Shown: positions 1 to 10,101 of the stretch, piece by piece | Position numbering within the stretch: the first letter of the stretch is position 1 | Layout: the number at the start of each line of letters is the position of its first letter | Origin: Aldehydirespirator sp965220645 | Lineage (GTDB): Bacteria; Actinomycetota; Acidimicrobiia; Acidimicrobiales; Aldehydirespiratoraceae | Length of the DNA stretch: 64,000 nt | Reading direction: 5' to 3' | NCBI GenBank assembly: GCA_965220645.1 | Contig: OZ244836.1 | Coordinates: 3,286,001 to 3,350,000 of the forward strand | Made by a program: the position numbers and the translations under genes | The notes under the pieces: model-generated | The model's database searches: none | Told to the model about the DNA's origin: nothing | Seen by the model: the letters and a program-made list of their open reading frames with translations, nothing else

Positions 1-877
1 GCGGGTGCTCGTCGGTCACGCAGGTGGGAAGCGGGGACAGGATCGTCCACGGCGTGGGATGGGCGAACTGGACGACCGAGTAGCGGTCGCCGGTCTGGCC
101 CTCGGCCGCGACCACCCGGTGGATTCCCGCGCCGATCACTCCGTTGGTGAGGTGCTCGAGCATCATTCCGGTGTTGATGATGGCGCTGCCGGTGGGCGGG
201 ATGGCGTCGACCCAGCCATCGCTGGTCCGCACCTGCAATCCCGGCGCGGTGGCCCGAGGAAGCATGGTGATGAGGTTGATGTCGCCGTGCTCGGCGGCCC
301 ACATGAAGCCGTCTGTGGGGGCGGTCTCCATGGGCGGGTAGTGAATGGCGCGGGTGAGGGTCGCGCCGTACTCGAGCATTGCGTCGAAGAACTCCTCGTG
401 GATCCCCAACCCGACCGCGATCACCCGCAGCACCCGGCGCTGGATGTCGAGCACCGAGGCATGGAATCCGAGCAGCAGCTCGGTGACGCCCGGCTGATCG
501 TCCTCGGGCAAGGTGGGTGGCCCATAGCGGTGGGGATACCGCTGGCGGAGCGGGTGGCCCGGCGGCGCCGGCGCGCCCCAGTTGAGCATCTCCTTGAGGT
601 CGGGGATGTCGGAGATGGCGGCCGTCTCGGTCATCATCGGCGTGTAGCCGGTCTGACCATGGGAACCGGCCACGATGTAGCGGTCCTTGCGCTCCTGGGG
701 AAGGTCGAAGAAAGCCTCCAGCTGCCCGTAGGCCTCGTCGATCACGCCCGCGCCCAAGTCGTGGCTCACGTAGACGAAGCCAGTGGCCAGGCTCCGCATG
801 ACACCGTCGACCACCGCGTCGCGCTGCTCGGGCCCGCCTCGCTCGAACGCCACAAGGTCCACATCGAGTATGTCCAC
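1..877 (-). CDS. Isopenicillin-N-synthase-like 2-oxoglutarate/Fe(II) dioxygenase, 3' end beyond window
   Basis: This is a cytosolic non-haem iron oxygenase of the 2OG-Fe(II)/isopenicillin N synthase family; its substrate cannot be told from sequence. About 292 residues are visible and the C-terminus lies off the left edge. The iron facial triad is present: H197 and D199 in AEHGDINL and H253 in GIHRVV. The co-substrate-binding RYS (R265, S267) follows in GDRYSVVQF. A DIOX_N-like domain fills roughly residues 1-110. The frame has no ATG at its 5' end. I chose GTG at 877 because a TAGTGT -10 hexamer ends 7 bases before it, as in a leaderless message; GTG at 862 or 853 are alternatives. It follows the collagen-like gene on the same strand, separated by a weak hairpin, so it is probably a separate unit. 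Confidence 0.88.
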   Translation of the reverse strand, partial: MDILDVDLVAFERGGPEQRDAVVDGVMRSLATGFVYVSHDLGAGVIDEAYGQLEAFFDLPQERKDRYIVAGSHGQTGYTPMMTETAAISDIPDLKEMLNWGAPAPPGHPLRQRYPHRYGPPTLPEDDQPGVTELLLGFHASVLDIQRRVLRVIAVGLGIHEEFFDAMLEYGATLTRAIHYPPMETAPTDGFMWAAEHGDINLITMLPRATAPGLQVRTSDGWVDAIPPTGSAIINTGMMLEHLTNGVIGAGIHRVVAAEGQTGDRYSVVQFAHPTPWTILSPLPTCVTDEHP

Positions 878-919
878 GTCTGGAACACTAGCTGCGCAGG
901 AGCACGAGAAAGAACCCTA

Positions 920-955
920 ACCCTCGACTTGTACTTCAGAGATTCGGTTGAGGGT
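920..955 (-). terminator. Possible terminator after the collagen-like gene
   Basis: Nine-base arms ACCCTCGAC (920-928) and GTTGAGGGT (947-955) pair with one mismatch around an 18-base loop. Read on the minus strand, the stem is followed by a T-rich run (TAGGGTTCTTTCTC). It lies about 120 bases past the collagen-like stop. The long loop makes this a weak call. Confidence 0.3.
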
Positions 956-982
956 CCTTCCTCGTACCCCAAGGGCGCAACG

Positions 983-1063
983 CGATTCGTCCACACCATC
1001 GGGGACAGCGCCGACTCGCGGATGGGCAGGTGCCAACGGGCGGCTGCGTGAGTGGACGAATCG
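983..1063. repeat. 12-bp perfect inverted repeat with 57-bp spacer
   Basis: CGATTCGTCCAC at 983-994 is matched exactly in inverted orientation by GTGGACGAATCG at 1052-1063. The pair sits just past the stop of the collagen-like gene. No gene lies between the arms. It may be a recombination scar or part of a long-range RNA stem. Confidence 0.5.
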
Positions 1064-1073
1064 AAGCTCAGCC

Positions 1074-2336
<1,263 letters not shown>

Positions 2337-2468
2337 ATGAAACTCCATCAAAGTGAGCAGGAGACAGATCAAGGAGCACAGTAGCGCTCCAGACGGCCAT
2401 CTTTGGGGACCCGGAGTTCGTCAGTCGACGCAATTGCCCGCCCCCGCACGATTCTTTTGGGACCCGAC

Positions 2469-2498
2469 TTGACACGCGTGTAGTTACGGTGCTGTAAT
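2469..2498 (+). promoter_or_regulatory. Promoter of nrdAB
   Basis: A perfect -35 hexamer TTGACA (2469-2474) and a -10 TGTAAT (2493-2498) are separated by 18 bases. This would give a 5' leader of about 80 bases before nrdA. I did not find a clear NrdR box. Confidence 0.6.
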
Positions 2499-2586
2499 TC
2501 ATGTTCCGAAGTTGTGGCCGGTCTTGAGCGGGGTCCACAGCTCCCGGGGGATCCGCTGACCACCAGCAAAGAGGAGGCGCACCGAC

Positions 2587-5028
2587 GTGACGATGACCCA
2601 GGACCGGTTGACCTCCGTAGCAGAGATGCCTCCGACAGCATCCGCTACGACCACGATGCGCGTCCGCAAGCGGAACGGCAATCTCGAGCCGGTCGACGTG
2701 AACAAGATCGTCCACGCGGTAGCCCGGGCGGCCGAGGGCCTGCTCGGCGTCGATCCGCTGACGGTCAGCACCCGCACCATCGCCGCCCTCGCCGACGGCG
2801 CCACCACCCGCGAGCTCGACGAGCTGAGCATCCGCACCGCGGCCGGGCTCATCGTGGAGGAGCCCTACTACTCGAAGCTCGCGGCCCGCATGCTCGCCAC
2901 CTACATCGACAAGGAGGTCCGCAACCAGAACATCCCGTGGTTCTCCGAGGCGATCGACACCGGCCACCGGCTCGGGCTGATCGGCGACGACACCGCGGAG
3001 TTCGTGCGGACCCACTCCCCCACCCTGAACGCGGCCATCGACTCCGGCCGCGACCGCAACTTCGAGTTCTTCGGTCTGCGCACCGTGTACGACCGCTACC
3101 TGCTGCGCCACCCCGACACCCGCCTGGTGATCGAGACCCCGCAGTATTTCTTCCTCCGGGTCGCCTGCGGGCTGAGCACAGACCCTGATGAGGCCATGCG
3201 CTTCTACGACCTGATCTCGTCGCTGGCCTACCTGCCGTCGAGTCCCACGCTGTTCAACTCGGGCACGATGCACCCGCAGATGTCGAGCTGCTACCTGCTC
3301 GACTCCCCCGAGGACTCCCTGGAGGGCATCTACCAGCGCTACACCGACATCGCCCGGCTCTCGAAGTACGCGGGCGGCATCGGCGTCGGTTGGCACCGGA
3401 TCCGCTCCAAGGGATCGCTGATCCGGGGCACCAACGGGTTGTCCAACGGCATCGTCCCCTGGCTCAAGACCCTCGACTCGTCAGTGGCCGCCGTCAACCA
3501 GGGCGGGCGACGGAAGGGCGCGGCCTGCGTCTACCTGGAGACCTGGCACGCCGACATCGAGCAGTTCCTGGAGCTGCGCGACAACACCGGCGACCACGCC
3601 CGGCGCACCCACAACATCAACCTCGCCAACTGGGTACCCGACCTCTTCATGGAGCGGGTGGAGAAGGACTGGCAGTGGAGCCTGTTCGATCCCAAGACGG
3701 TGCCCGAGCTCACCGACACCTACGGCGAGGAGTTCCGGGCCATCTACGAGCAGGCCGAGGCCGACGGACTCTTCGAGACGCAGGTCTCGGCCCGCCAGCT
3801 GTACACGCGGATGATGCGGACCCTGGCCGAGACCGGCAACGGCTGGATGACGTTCAAGGACGCCTCCAACGCCAAGTGCAACCAGGCCGGCCCCGGCTCG
3901 CCGGGCGGCCCCAACGCCCGCGACCGGGTGGTGCACCTCTCCAATCTGTGCACCGAGATCATCGAGGTCACCAGCGCGCAGGAAACCGCGGTCTGCAACC
4001 TCGGCTCGGTCAACCTCGGTGCGTTCGTTCAGCCGGCGACAACGGCCCCCAACGGCAGCAGCCCGGCGGGATTCGACTTCGAGCGACTCGGCGAGGTGGT
4101 GCGGCTGGTGGTCGGCTTCCTCGACCGGGTCATCGACATCAACTACTACCCGACCGGCGAGTCGGCGGCGTCCAACCGGCGCTGGCGCCCGGTGGGCCTG
4201 GGTCTCATGGGCCTGCAGGACGTGTTCTTCAAGCTTGGTCTGGCCTTCGACTCCGTTGAGGCCCGCACCCTCAGCCGCCGCATCTCGGAAGAGATCTACT
4301 TCAACGCCCTGTGGGCCTCCACCGAGCTGGCCGAGGCCAACGGATCCCATCCCGGCTTCGACGACACTCGGGCCGCGGCCGGCGACTTGCAGTTCGATCT
4401 CTGGAACACCGAGCCGTCCGACCTCGACCGCTGGGCGCCGCTGCGCGAGCGGGTCGCCCAGCACGGGTTGCGCAACTCGCTGCTGATCGCGATCGCCCCG
4501 ACAGCCACCATCGCGGCCATCGCCGGCTGTTACGAGTGCATCGAGCCCCAGGTATCGAACCTGTTCAAGCGCGAGACGCTCTCAGGCGAGTTCATGCAGG
4601 TGAACCGGTATCTGGTGGCTGAGCTGAAGACCCGAGGCCTGTGGGACGACCAGATGATCGCAGAGGTCAAGAAGGCTGAGGGCTCGATCCAACAGATCGG
4701 GCGCATTCCCGACAACCTGAGAGCCGTCTACCGCACCGCCTGGGAGATCCCCCAGCGCTCCCTCATTGAGATGGCCGCCGATCGGGGTGCCTTCATCGAC
4801 CAGAGCCAGTCGCTCAACCTGTTCATGGAGGCACCGACCATCGGGAAGCTCTCGTCGATGTACATGCACGCGTGGAAGCAGGGCCTCAAGACCACCTACT
4901 ACCTGCGATCCAGGCCGGCCACGCGGATCAACCAGACCACCACCAACGGCGCGGGCACCGCCGCCGACTCGGAGGCCGCCGCGGCGTGCTCCCTGGAGAA
5001 CCCCGAGACCTGCGAGGCATGCGACTGA
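2587..5028 (+). CDS. nrdA: Class Ia ribonucleotide reductase, large (alpha) subunit
   Basis: This is the catalytic subunit that reduces ribonucleoside diphosphates to deoxyribonucleotides in the cytosol. It has 813 residues, the usual size for the class Ia alpha chain. An N-terminal ATP-cone (about residues 24-110, VRKRNGNLEPV) indicates dATP feedback control. The active-site pair is C235 (SSCYLL) and C470 (AVCNLGSVNL). The radical cysteine and its partners are in NLCTE (N453, C455, E457). The C-terminus ends CEACD, the thiol pair that passes electrons from thioredoxin or glutaredoxin. The GTG at 2587 is 9 bases after AGGAGG; an ATG two codons later is the alternative. Its stop overlaps the nrdB start (TGATG), so the two are translationally coupled. 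Confidence 0.97.
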   Translation: MTMTQDRLTSVAEMPPTASATTTMRVRKRNGNLEPVDVNKIVHAVARAAEGLLGVDPLTVSTRTIAALADGATTRELDELSIRTAAGLIVEEPYYSKLAARMLATYIDKEVRNQNIPWFSEAIDTGHRLGLIGDDTAEFVRTHSPTLNAAIDSGRDRNFEFFGLRTVYDRYLLRHPDTRLVIETPQYFFLRVACGLSTDPDEAMRFYDLISSLAYLPSSPTLFNSGTMHPQMSSCYLLDSPEDSLEGIYQRYTDIARLSKYAGGIGVGWHRIRSKGSLIRGTNGLSNGIVPWLKTLDSSVAAVNQGGRRKGAACVYLETWHADIEQFLELRDNTGDHARRTHNINLANWVPDLFMERVEKDWQWSLFDPKTVPELTDTYGEEFRAIYEQAEADGLFETQVSARQLYTRMMRTLAETGNGWMTFKDASNAKCNQAGPGSPGGPNARDRVVHLSNLCTEIIEVTSAQETAVCNLGSVNLGAFVQPATTAPNGSSPAGFDFERLGEVVRLVVGFLDRVIDINYYPTGESAASNRRWRPVGLGLMGLQDVFFKLGLAFDSVEARTLSRRISEEIYFNALWASTELAEANGSHPGFDDTRAAAGDLQFDLWNTEPSDLDRWAPLRERVAQHGLRNSLLIAIAPTATIAAIAGCYECIEPQVSNLFKRETLSGEFMQVNRYLVAELKTRGLWDDQMIAEVKKAEGSIQQIGRIPDNLRAVYRTAWEIPQRSLIEMAADRGAFIDQSQSLNLFMEAPTIGKLSSMYMHAWKQGLKTTYYLRSRPATRINQTTTNGAGTAADSEAAAACSLENPETCEACD

Positions 5029-6155
5029 TGGCCATCACCGACACTTCTGTTGATCATCTCGATCTCCCGGGCCGGGACTCCGCCGTCCCCGCCCCTCCCG
5101 CAGGCTTCCAGCCTGACTCGGAGGCTGAGCCCCGGCCCGGGCAACCCTCCACCCGGCCCAACATCTTGGATCCGGGCTTCGACCTGACGCTGCGACCGAT
5201 GCGCTATCCGCAGTTCTTCGAGATGTACCGCGACGCGATCAAGAACACCTGGACAGTCGATGAGATCGACTTCTCCGACGACCTCATCGATCTCGACCGC
5301 AAGCTCATGCCGGCCGAGAAGCACCTGATAAGGCGGCTGGTGGCCTTCTTCGCCACGGGCGACTCGATCGTGGCCAACAACCTCGTCCTCAACCTCTACG
5401 AGCACATCAACGCGCCCGAGGCCCGGATGTACCTGTCGCGCCAGCTCTTTGAGGAGGCGCTGCATGTGCAGTTCTACTTGAACCTGCTCGACAACTACAT
5501 CCCCGACCACGACGAGCGGGCCGCAGCGTTCGCCGCCATCGAGAACATCCCGGCGATACGGGCCAAGGCCGAGTTCTGCTTCAAGTGGATGGACTCCGTC
5601 GGCGACGGGCCCCTGCACACCGCGGACGACCGGCGCCGGTTCCTGATGAACCTGGTCTGCTTCGCGGCCTGCATTGAGGGCCTGTTCTTCTTCGCGGCGT
5701 TCGCCTACGTGTACTTCCTGCGATCCAAGGGGCTGCTCAACGGGCTGGCCGCGGGCACGAACTGGGTGTTCCGCGACGAGTCGATGCACATGAACTTCGC
5801 GTTCGAGGTGATCCGCACGGTCCGCAACGAGGAGCCCGAGCTGTTCGACGAGGAGTTGGGCCAGCGGATCAGCGACATGCTGGCCGAGGCGGTGGACGCC
5901 GAGTACCAGTTCGCGGCAGACCTGCTGGGCGAGGGCGTGCCGGGAATGTCGGTGGTCGACACCCGGTCATATCTCGAGTACGTGGCCGACCAGCGACTGA
6001 TGCAGCTCGGCCTGCCCAGGCGCTTCGGTAGCCGCAATCCGTTCTCGTTCATGGAGTTGCAGGACGTGCAGGAGCTCTCCAACTTCTTCGAGCGCACCGT
6101 GTCCGCCTACCAGGTGGGCGTGGAAGGCAAGGTCTCCTTCGACGAGGACTTCTGA
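5028..6155 (+). CDS. nrdB: Class Ia ribonucleotide reductase, small (beta) subunit
   Basis: This subunit of 375 residues forms the di-iron tyrosyl radical used by NrdA. The iron ligands are visible: D112 (ATGDS), E143 and H146 (FEEALHVQFY), E217 (ACIEG), E251 and H254 (RDESMH). The radical tyrosine is Y150, four residues after H146, as in eukaryote-like R2 proteins, so this is not a class Ic variant. The tail FDEDF is the kind of acidic and aromatic peptide that docks into NrdA. The ATG shares its A with the nrdA stop. An upstream in-frame extension would lie wholly inside nrdA and was rejected. Confidence 0.97.
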   Translation: MAITDTSVDHLDLPGRDSAVPAPPAGFQPDSEAEPRPGQPSTRPNILDPGFDLTLRPMRYPQFFEMYRDAIKNTWTVDEIDFSDDLIDLDRKLMPAEKHLIRRLVAFFATGDSIVANNLVLNLYEHINAPEARMYLSRQLFEEALHVQFYLNLLDNYIPDHDERAAAFAAIENIPAIRAKAEFCFKWMDSVGDGPLHTADDRRRFLMNLVCFAACIEGLFFFAAFAYVYFLRSKGLLNGLAAGTNWVFRDESMHMNFAFEVIRTVRNEEPELFDEELGQRISDMLAEAVDAEYQFAADLLGEGVPGMSVVDTRSYLEYVADQRLMQLGLPRRFGSRNPFSFMELQDVQELSNFFERTVSAYQVGVEGKVSFDEDF

Positions 6156-6219
6156 CGCCGACCTCTCCTTGTCGAAGTTGTGTGTCCGCAATGGCGGATC
6201 ATGTGATACATAAGGCGTC

Positions 6220-6873
6220 ATGTTGAGATTCGCAGAGGAGATCGTCCTGCTAATGCTGCGGGACGACGACGGCAAGTTCGTTCCGGTACCGGTCATGTCC
6301 ATGCAGCACGCGCTGGCGGCAGCCGTGCTGATGGATCTGGCTATGGAGAACCGGATCGACACCGATCCCGACAACCTCGTCCTGATCGACTCCACGCCGG
6401 TGGGCGACAGCCTGCTGGATCCGACGCTTGAACAGATCGCAGCCGGAGAGCAGCGCGACGCCCGCTACTGGGTGGAGCAGACCGCCCGGCAGGGTGACGA
6501 GATCCGCGACCAGGCGCTGGCCCGCCTCATCGAGCGCGGCATCCTCGAGCAGCACGAGGAACGGTTCCTCTGGGTGTTCCGGTCCCGGCGCTACCCGGTA
6601 ATCGACGGCGCGGAAGAGCGCGAGGTGAAGCTGCGCATCCTGGGCGTGCTGCTCAGCGACGAGATCCCCGACCCGCGGGACATCGTGATCATCTGCCTGG
6701 CGGACGCCTGCGGGTTGCTGCGCCTGATCCTGCCGAAGCGGGAGTTGGAGAGCGTTCGCGACCGCATCGATCAGGTCCGCAAGCTGGACCTGATCGGCCA
6801 GGCCATGTCACAGGCGATCCACGACATCGAGCTGTGGCTGGCCACCAGCCGGATCGAGGGCCGCATCTTCTAG
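6220..6873 (+). CDS. GPP34 (GOLPH3-like) domain protein
   Basis: The 217-residue protein matches the GPP34 fold throughout: the N-terminal LRFAEEIVLLMLRDDDG, a central LIDSTPVGDSLLDPTLE, and a long helical C-terminal half. GPP34 proteins bind phosphatidylinositol 4-phosphate at the eukaryotic Golgi. In actinobacteria they are common, but their role is unknown and may be membrane association. It starts 64 bases after nrdB with its own AAGG site before ATG and is convergent with the aldehyde dehydrogenase gene. Confidence 0.85.
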   Translation: MLRFAEEIVLLMLRDDDGKFVPVPVMSMQHALAAAVLMDLAMENRIDTDPDNLVLIDSTPVGDSLLDPTLEQIAAGEQRDARYWVEQTARQGDEIRDQALARLIERGILEQHEERFLWVFRSRRYPVIDGAEEREVKLRILGVLLSDEIPDPRDIVIICLADACGLLRLILPKRELESVRDRIDQVRKLDLIGQAMSQAIHDIELWLATSRIEGRIF

Positions 6874-6886
6874 CCCTTTCTGGCCC

Positions 6887-8350
6887 TCACTCGGTGGTGT
6901 TGTCGGCGAGGATCAGGGTCTTGAGGTCGCTGTGGAAGCCGAGGGCGTGATCTCCGCCCTCGCGGCCTATACCCGACAAGCCGCAGCCCCCGAAGGGTGC
7001 GGCCAGGTCGCGCACCAGGAAGGTGTTGGTCCACACGATCCCGGCCCGAACCGCGGCGCCGACCCGCTCGGCCCGGTCGGTCGAGCCCGTATAGACGATG
7101 GCGGACAGGCCGTAGCGGGTGGAGTTGGCCAACTCCACGGCCTCGGCCTCGGTCGTGAAGGTCTGGATGGTCAGCACTGGGCCGAAGACCTCGCGCTGAA
7201 CGATCTCGGACTCGTTGGAGGCGGGCTTGATCAGCGTCGGCTCGTAGTGGAGGGAGCCGGCGCGGCGGCGGCCGCCCCACAACACGGTGTCGCCCGCGGC
7301 CCGTGCCCGCTCAATGAAGGCCTCGATCCTGGCCAGGTGGTCAGGGTGGGCCACCGGGCCGATGGTGGTGGCGTCGTCGCGGCTGTCGCCCAGCACATGA
7401 GCCTCCGTGCGGGTGCGCAGAGCATCCACGAACTCGCCGCTCACCGCTGCCTCCACCAGCAGGCGGGTTCCGGCCAGGCACACCTGGCCCGAGTCCTCGT
7501 ACTGGGCCGCAGCCTGCTTGGCGGCCGCTTCGAGATCGCAATCGGCGAACACGAGGAGCGGACCCTTGCCCCCGAGTTCGGCTGTGAACGGCACGATGTT
7601 GGCCGCCGCCGCCGCGCCGATGCGTCGGGCCGTCTCCGGTGAGCCGGTGAAGCTGATGCGCCGCACCCTCGGATCCGCGGTCAGGGCCGCGCCGACCTCG
7701 GCGCCGATGCCCTGCACCAGGTTGAAAGCGCCGGGCGGCAGTCCGGCCTCCACCGTCAGGTCGGCCAGCAATGACGCCGACAGCGGTGACCACTCGGCCG
7801 GCTTGAGCACCACGCTGTTGCCCGCGGCCAGCGCAGGAGCCACCTTCCAGGTGGCCAGCATGAACGGCGCGTTCCACGGCGTGATCACCACCGCGGGTCC
7901 GGCAGGCATGCGCTGCACGGTGTGGGCAGTGCCCCGGGCCGGCCAGCGGGGCTCGTCGTGGGCCTCGGCCATGTCCGCGTAGAAGCGGAAGTTGAGCGCG
8001 CCCCTCGCTACCAGCCGCTCGCGCATGGAGCGGTGCATGAAGCCCATGTCGAGGGTCTCGACCAGGGCGATGTCGTCGTTGCGGACTTCGATGAGATCCG
8101 CCAACCGGCGGAGGGCGGCGGCCCGCTCGCCCACGGGCAGCGCGCTCCAGGTGCCGAAGCCGTCCACCGCCGCGCTCACAGCCTGCTCGGCGGTGGCCGC
8201 GCCTCCCCGGGCAACATCGGCGAGCTTGCGGTCCCAGTCCAGCGGCGAACGGCACTCGAAGGTGTGAGCCGACGCCATCCGCTCGCCGCCGATCAGATGA
8301 TCAACGCTGACCTCAACCCCACCGACGATGCCCCGAGGCGATGCCGCCAT
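6887..8350 (-). CDS. Aldehyde dehydrogenase, HpaE-like (carboxymethyl-hydroxymuconate semialdehyde type)
   Basis: This is a 487-residue NAD(P)-dependent aldehyde dehydrogenase of the cytosolic ALDH superfamily. Catalytic residues are in place: N160 (TPWNAPF), E258 (FTAELGGKG) and C291 (GQVCLAG). Linked to a FAH-fold gene by a one-base stop/start overlap (TGATG), it resembles the hpaG-hpaE pair. HpaE oxidises 5-carboxymethyl-2-hydroxymuconate semialdehyde made by ring cleavage of homoprotocatechuate. That substrate is inferred from context; the family is broad and other semialdehydes are possible. The operon begins at the LivF gene upstream. Confidence 0.85.
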   Translation of the reverse strand: MAASPRGIVGGVEVSVDHLIGGERMASAHTFECRSPLDWDRKLADVARGGAATAEQAVSAAVDGFGTWSALPVGERAAALRRLADLIEVRNDDIALVETLDMGFMHRSMRERLVARGALNFRFYADMAEAHDEPRWPARGTAHTVQRMPAGPAVVITPWNAPFMLATWKVAPALAAGNSVVLKPAEWSPLSASLLADLTVEAGLPPGAFNLVQGIGAEVGAALTADPRVRRISFTGSPETARRIGAAAAANIVPFTAELGGKGPLLVFADCDLEAAAKQAAAQYEDSGQVCLAGTRLLVEAAVSGEFVDALRTRTEAHVLGDSRDDATTIGPVAHPDHLARIEAFIERARAAGDTVLWGGRRRAGSLHYEPTLIKPASNESEIVQREVFGPVLTIQTFTTEAEAVELANSTRYGLSAIVYTGSTDRAERVGAAVRAGIVWTNTFLVRDLAAPFGGCGLSGIGREGGDHALGFHSDLKTLILADNTTE

Positions 8351-9243
8351 CAGGCCTCCTCGTCGACCGCGGACTGGTAGTGGCGGGCGCCGGGACCGCG
8401 CGGCGCCCGCTTGCCCCGGTGCTCCCAGTCACCGCCCATGGCGGTCGACACGACCTCCTCGCTGCCCGATGGCTGGGCGCCCACGTCGGAGCGCACCGGC
8501 TCGGGCCCGGCCACGATGGTGTTGGTCAGCGCGCCCAGGCCCTCCACCTCCACCGTGACCACATCTCCGGGCACCACCGGGCGCGAGCCGGCCGGAGTGC
8601 CCGACAGCACCAGGTCGCCGGGCACCAGGGTGATGGTGCGGGCCAGGTCGGCCACCAGGTAGTGCATGTCCCACTCCATCTCGTCGGTGCTGCCGTCCTG
8701 GCGTACCTCGCCGTTCACGAGGGTGCGGATCCGCTTGTGGTGGAAGTCCCAGCCCGTCACCAGCGCCGGCCCGACCGGGCACAGCGTGTCGCTGCCCTTG
8801 ACCCGCAGCATCGAGCCCGCGTCGGTGTCGCGGAAGTCGTGCAGCCCGTAGTCGTTGGCCACCGTGTAGCCCGCGATGTAGTCGCCCGCATCGTCGGGCG
8901 ACACGTTGCGGCAGGTCTGTCCCATAACGATGCCGATCTCGCCCTCATAGTTCAGCCACCGGCACGGCTCGGGCCGCACCACGTCGGCGCCGTGGGCACT
9001 CAAAGCAGTGATCGGCTTGTGGAAGTAGGTCGGAGCCGGCGGCAGCCGGGTCATGAACTCGGCCACCCGGCTGGCGTAATTCAGGTGGACGCACAGGATC
9101 TTGGTCGGCTCGCACGGCGGCAGGTGGACCGCGTCGGTTACGGCCGCTCGCCGCCCATCCCGGGCCACGAGATCGTCGCCCTGCCGCTGGACGAGCACCG
9201 GGTATCCGTCGAGCAGGATGCGGCGGTACTCGGTCACGGTCAC
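8350..9243 (-). CDS. Fumarylacetoacetate-hydrolase-fold isomerase/decarboxylase, HpaG-like
   Basis: The 297-residue FAH-superfamily enzyme would act on 2-oxo acids of a meta-cleavage route (2-hydroxyhepta-2,4-diene-1,7-dioate isomerase or OPET decarboxylase type). The metal ligands E100, E102 (NYEGEIGIV) and D131 (VANDYGLHDF) are present, and the C-terminal half has the family VPGDLVLSGTPAG block. The first 45 residues or so and the last 40 are less conserved. It overlaps livF by four bases upstream and the dehydrogenase by one base downstream, so all three are one operon. The exact substrate is not determined by sequence. Confidence 0.83.
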   Translation of the reverse strand: MTVTEYRRILLDGYPVLVQRQGDDLVARDGRRAAVTDAVHLPPCEPTKILCVHLNYASRVAEFMTRLPPAPTYFHKPITALSAHGADVVRPEPCRWLNYEGEIGIVMGQTCRNVSPDDAGDYIAGYTVANDYGLHDFRDTDAGSMLRVKGSDTLCPVGPALVTGWDFHHKRIRTLVNGEVRQDGSTDEMEWDMHYLVADLARTITLVPGDLVLSGTPAGSRPVVPGDVVTVEVEGLGALTNTIVAGPEPVRSDVGAQPSGSEEVVSTAMGGDWEHRGKRAPRGPGARHYQSAVDEEA

Positions 9244-9974
9244 TGCCCGTGGTCCTGCGAGTCCGAGTCCCGGGCCGCTCCCACGAAGGTGTCGAAGAGG
9301 TCGTCGCGCCCGAGGAGGTCCGAGGCAGCACCCTCAGCGGCGATCTCGCCGGTCCTCAGCACATAGGCCCGGTCGGCCACCTCCAGCAGCCGGGTGGCGT
9401 TCTGCTCGACCACCAGCATGGTGCGACCCTCGGCCTGGAGTCGGGCGATGAGCACGAAGACGAAGTCGACCAGCACCGGTGCCAGACCCAACGACGGCTC
9501 GTCCATCAACAGGATGCGGGGGTTGCTCATGAGAGCCCGGGCGATGGCAAGCTGCTGGGCCTCGCCGCCGGAGAGCAAGCCGGCCGCAGTGGACCACTTC
9601 TCCTTGAGCACCGGGAACAGGTCGACCATCTCGTCGAGGCGCTGGGCCCGCTCGTCGGCCGCGACGGTCACGCCGCCGACGCGCAGGTTCTCGACCACCG
9701 TCATCTCGGCGAACAGCCTCCGCCGCTCCGGCACAAGAGACAGCCCCGCCTTGAGCATCCGATCGGGGCTCTTGCCGGTGACGGGACGTCCGTGGAGGAG
9801 CACTTCGCCCTCGACCGGGCGAAGCAACCCTGCGACGGTGTTGAGCAGGGTCGTCTTGCCCGCGCCATTGGGTCCGATGAGCCCGACGATCTCATTGGCT
9901 CCAACGCTCAGGCTCACTTGCCGCAAGGCTGAGATCGACCCGTAGCGGGTGGTGATCCCGGACACCTCAAGCAC
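9240..9974 (-). CDS. Liv-type ABC transporter ATP-binding protein (LivF)
   Basis: This is an ATPase of 244 residues for a branched-chain-amino-acid/carboxylate type importer, on the inner face of the membrane. It shows Walker A (GPNGAGKT), the signature LSGGEAQQ, Walker B (ILLMDEPSLGL) and the switch histidine region replaced by VEQNATR, as is normal for LivF. It is the first gene of a three-gene operon with the HpaG-like and HpaE-like genes and has no permease or binding protein next to it. It may serve the complete Liv system 2 kb away or another set. I prefer GTG at 9974 over GTG at 9977 because TAGGTT (9981-9986 on the minus strand) ends 6 bases before it. Confidence 0.9.
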   Translation of the reverse strand: MLEVSGITTRYGSISALRQVSLSVGANEIVGLIGPNGAGKTTLLNTVAGLLRPVEGEVLLHGRPVTGKSPDRMLKAGLSLVPERRRLFAEMTVVENLRVGGVTVAADERAQRLDEMVDLFPVLKEKWSTAAGLLSGGEAQQLAIARALMSNPRILLMDEPSLGLAPVLVDFVFVLIARLQAEGRTMLVVEQNATRLLEVADRAYVLRTGEIAAEGAASDLLGRDDLFDTFVGAARDSDSQDHGQ

Positions 9975-10068
9975 CACGGAAACCTACCTAAGGCCCCTCA
10001 CCCCCGAGTTGGGCCGCTTGCCTGCAGGATGACTGGGAGCGATCAGCCGCCTAGTCTTGCGCTGATTC

Positions 10069-10084
10069 CGTTTGGTAGCAAACG
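10069..10084. promoter_or_regulatory. MarR operator, copy 1
   Basis: CGTTTGGTAGCAAACG is a perfect 6-bp inverted repeat around GTAG. It lies between the marR-like gene and the divergent livF operon. Closely related 16-mers occur at 11063-11078 and 18458-18473, in two other promoters of the same region, so it is probably the binding site of the adjacent MarR protein. Confidence 0.7.
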
Positions 10085-10101
10085 AAACCGGGGATGCCGA
10101 A

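Noticed and set aside
2337..2586. NrdR boxes before nrdA
   Set aside because: I looked for the paired palindromic NrdR motif near the promoter and found no convincing match.
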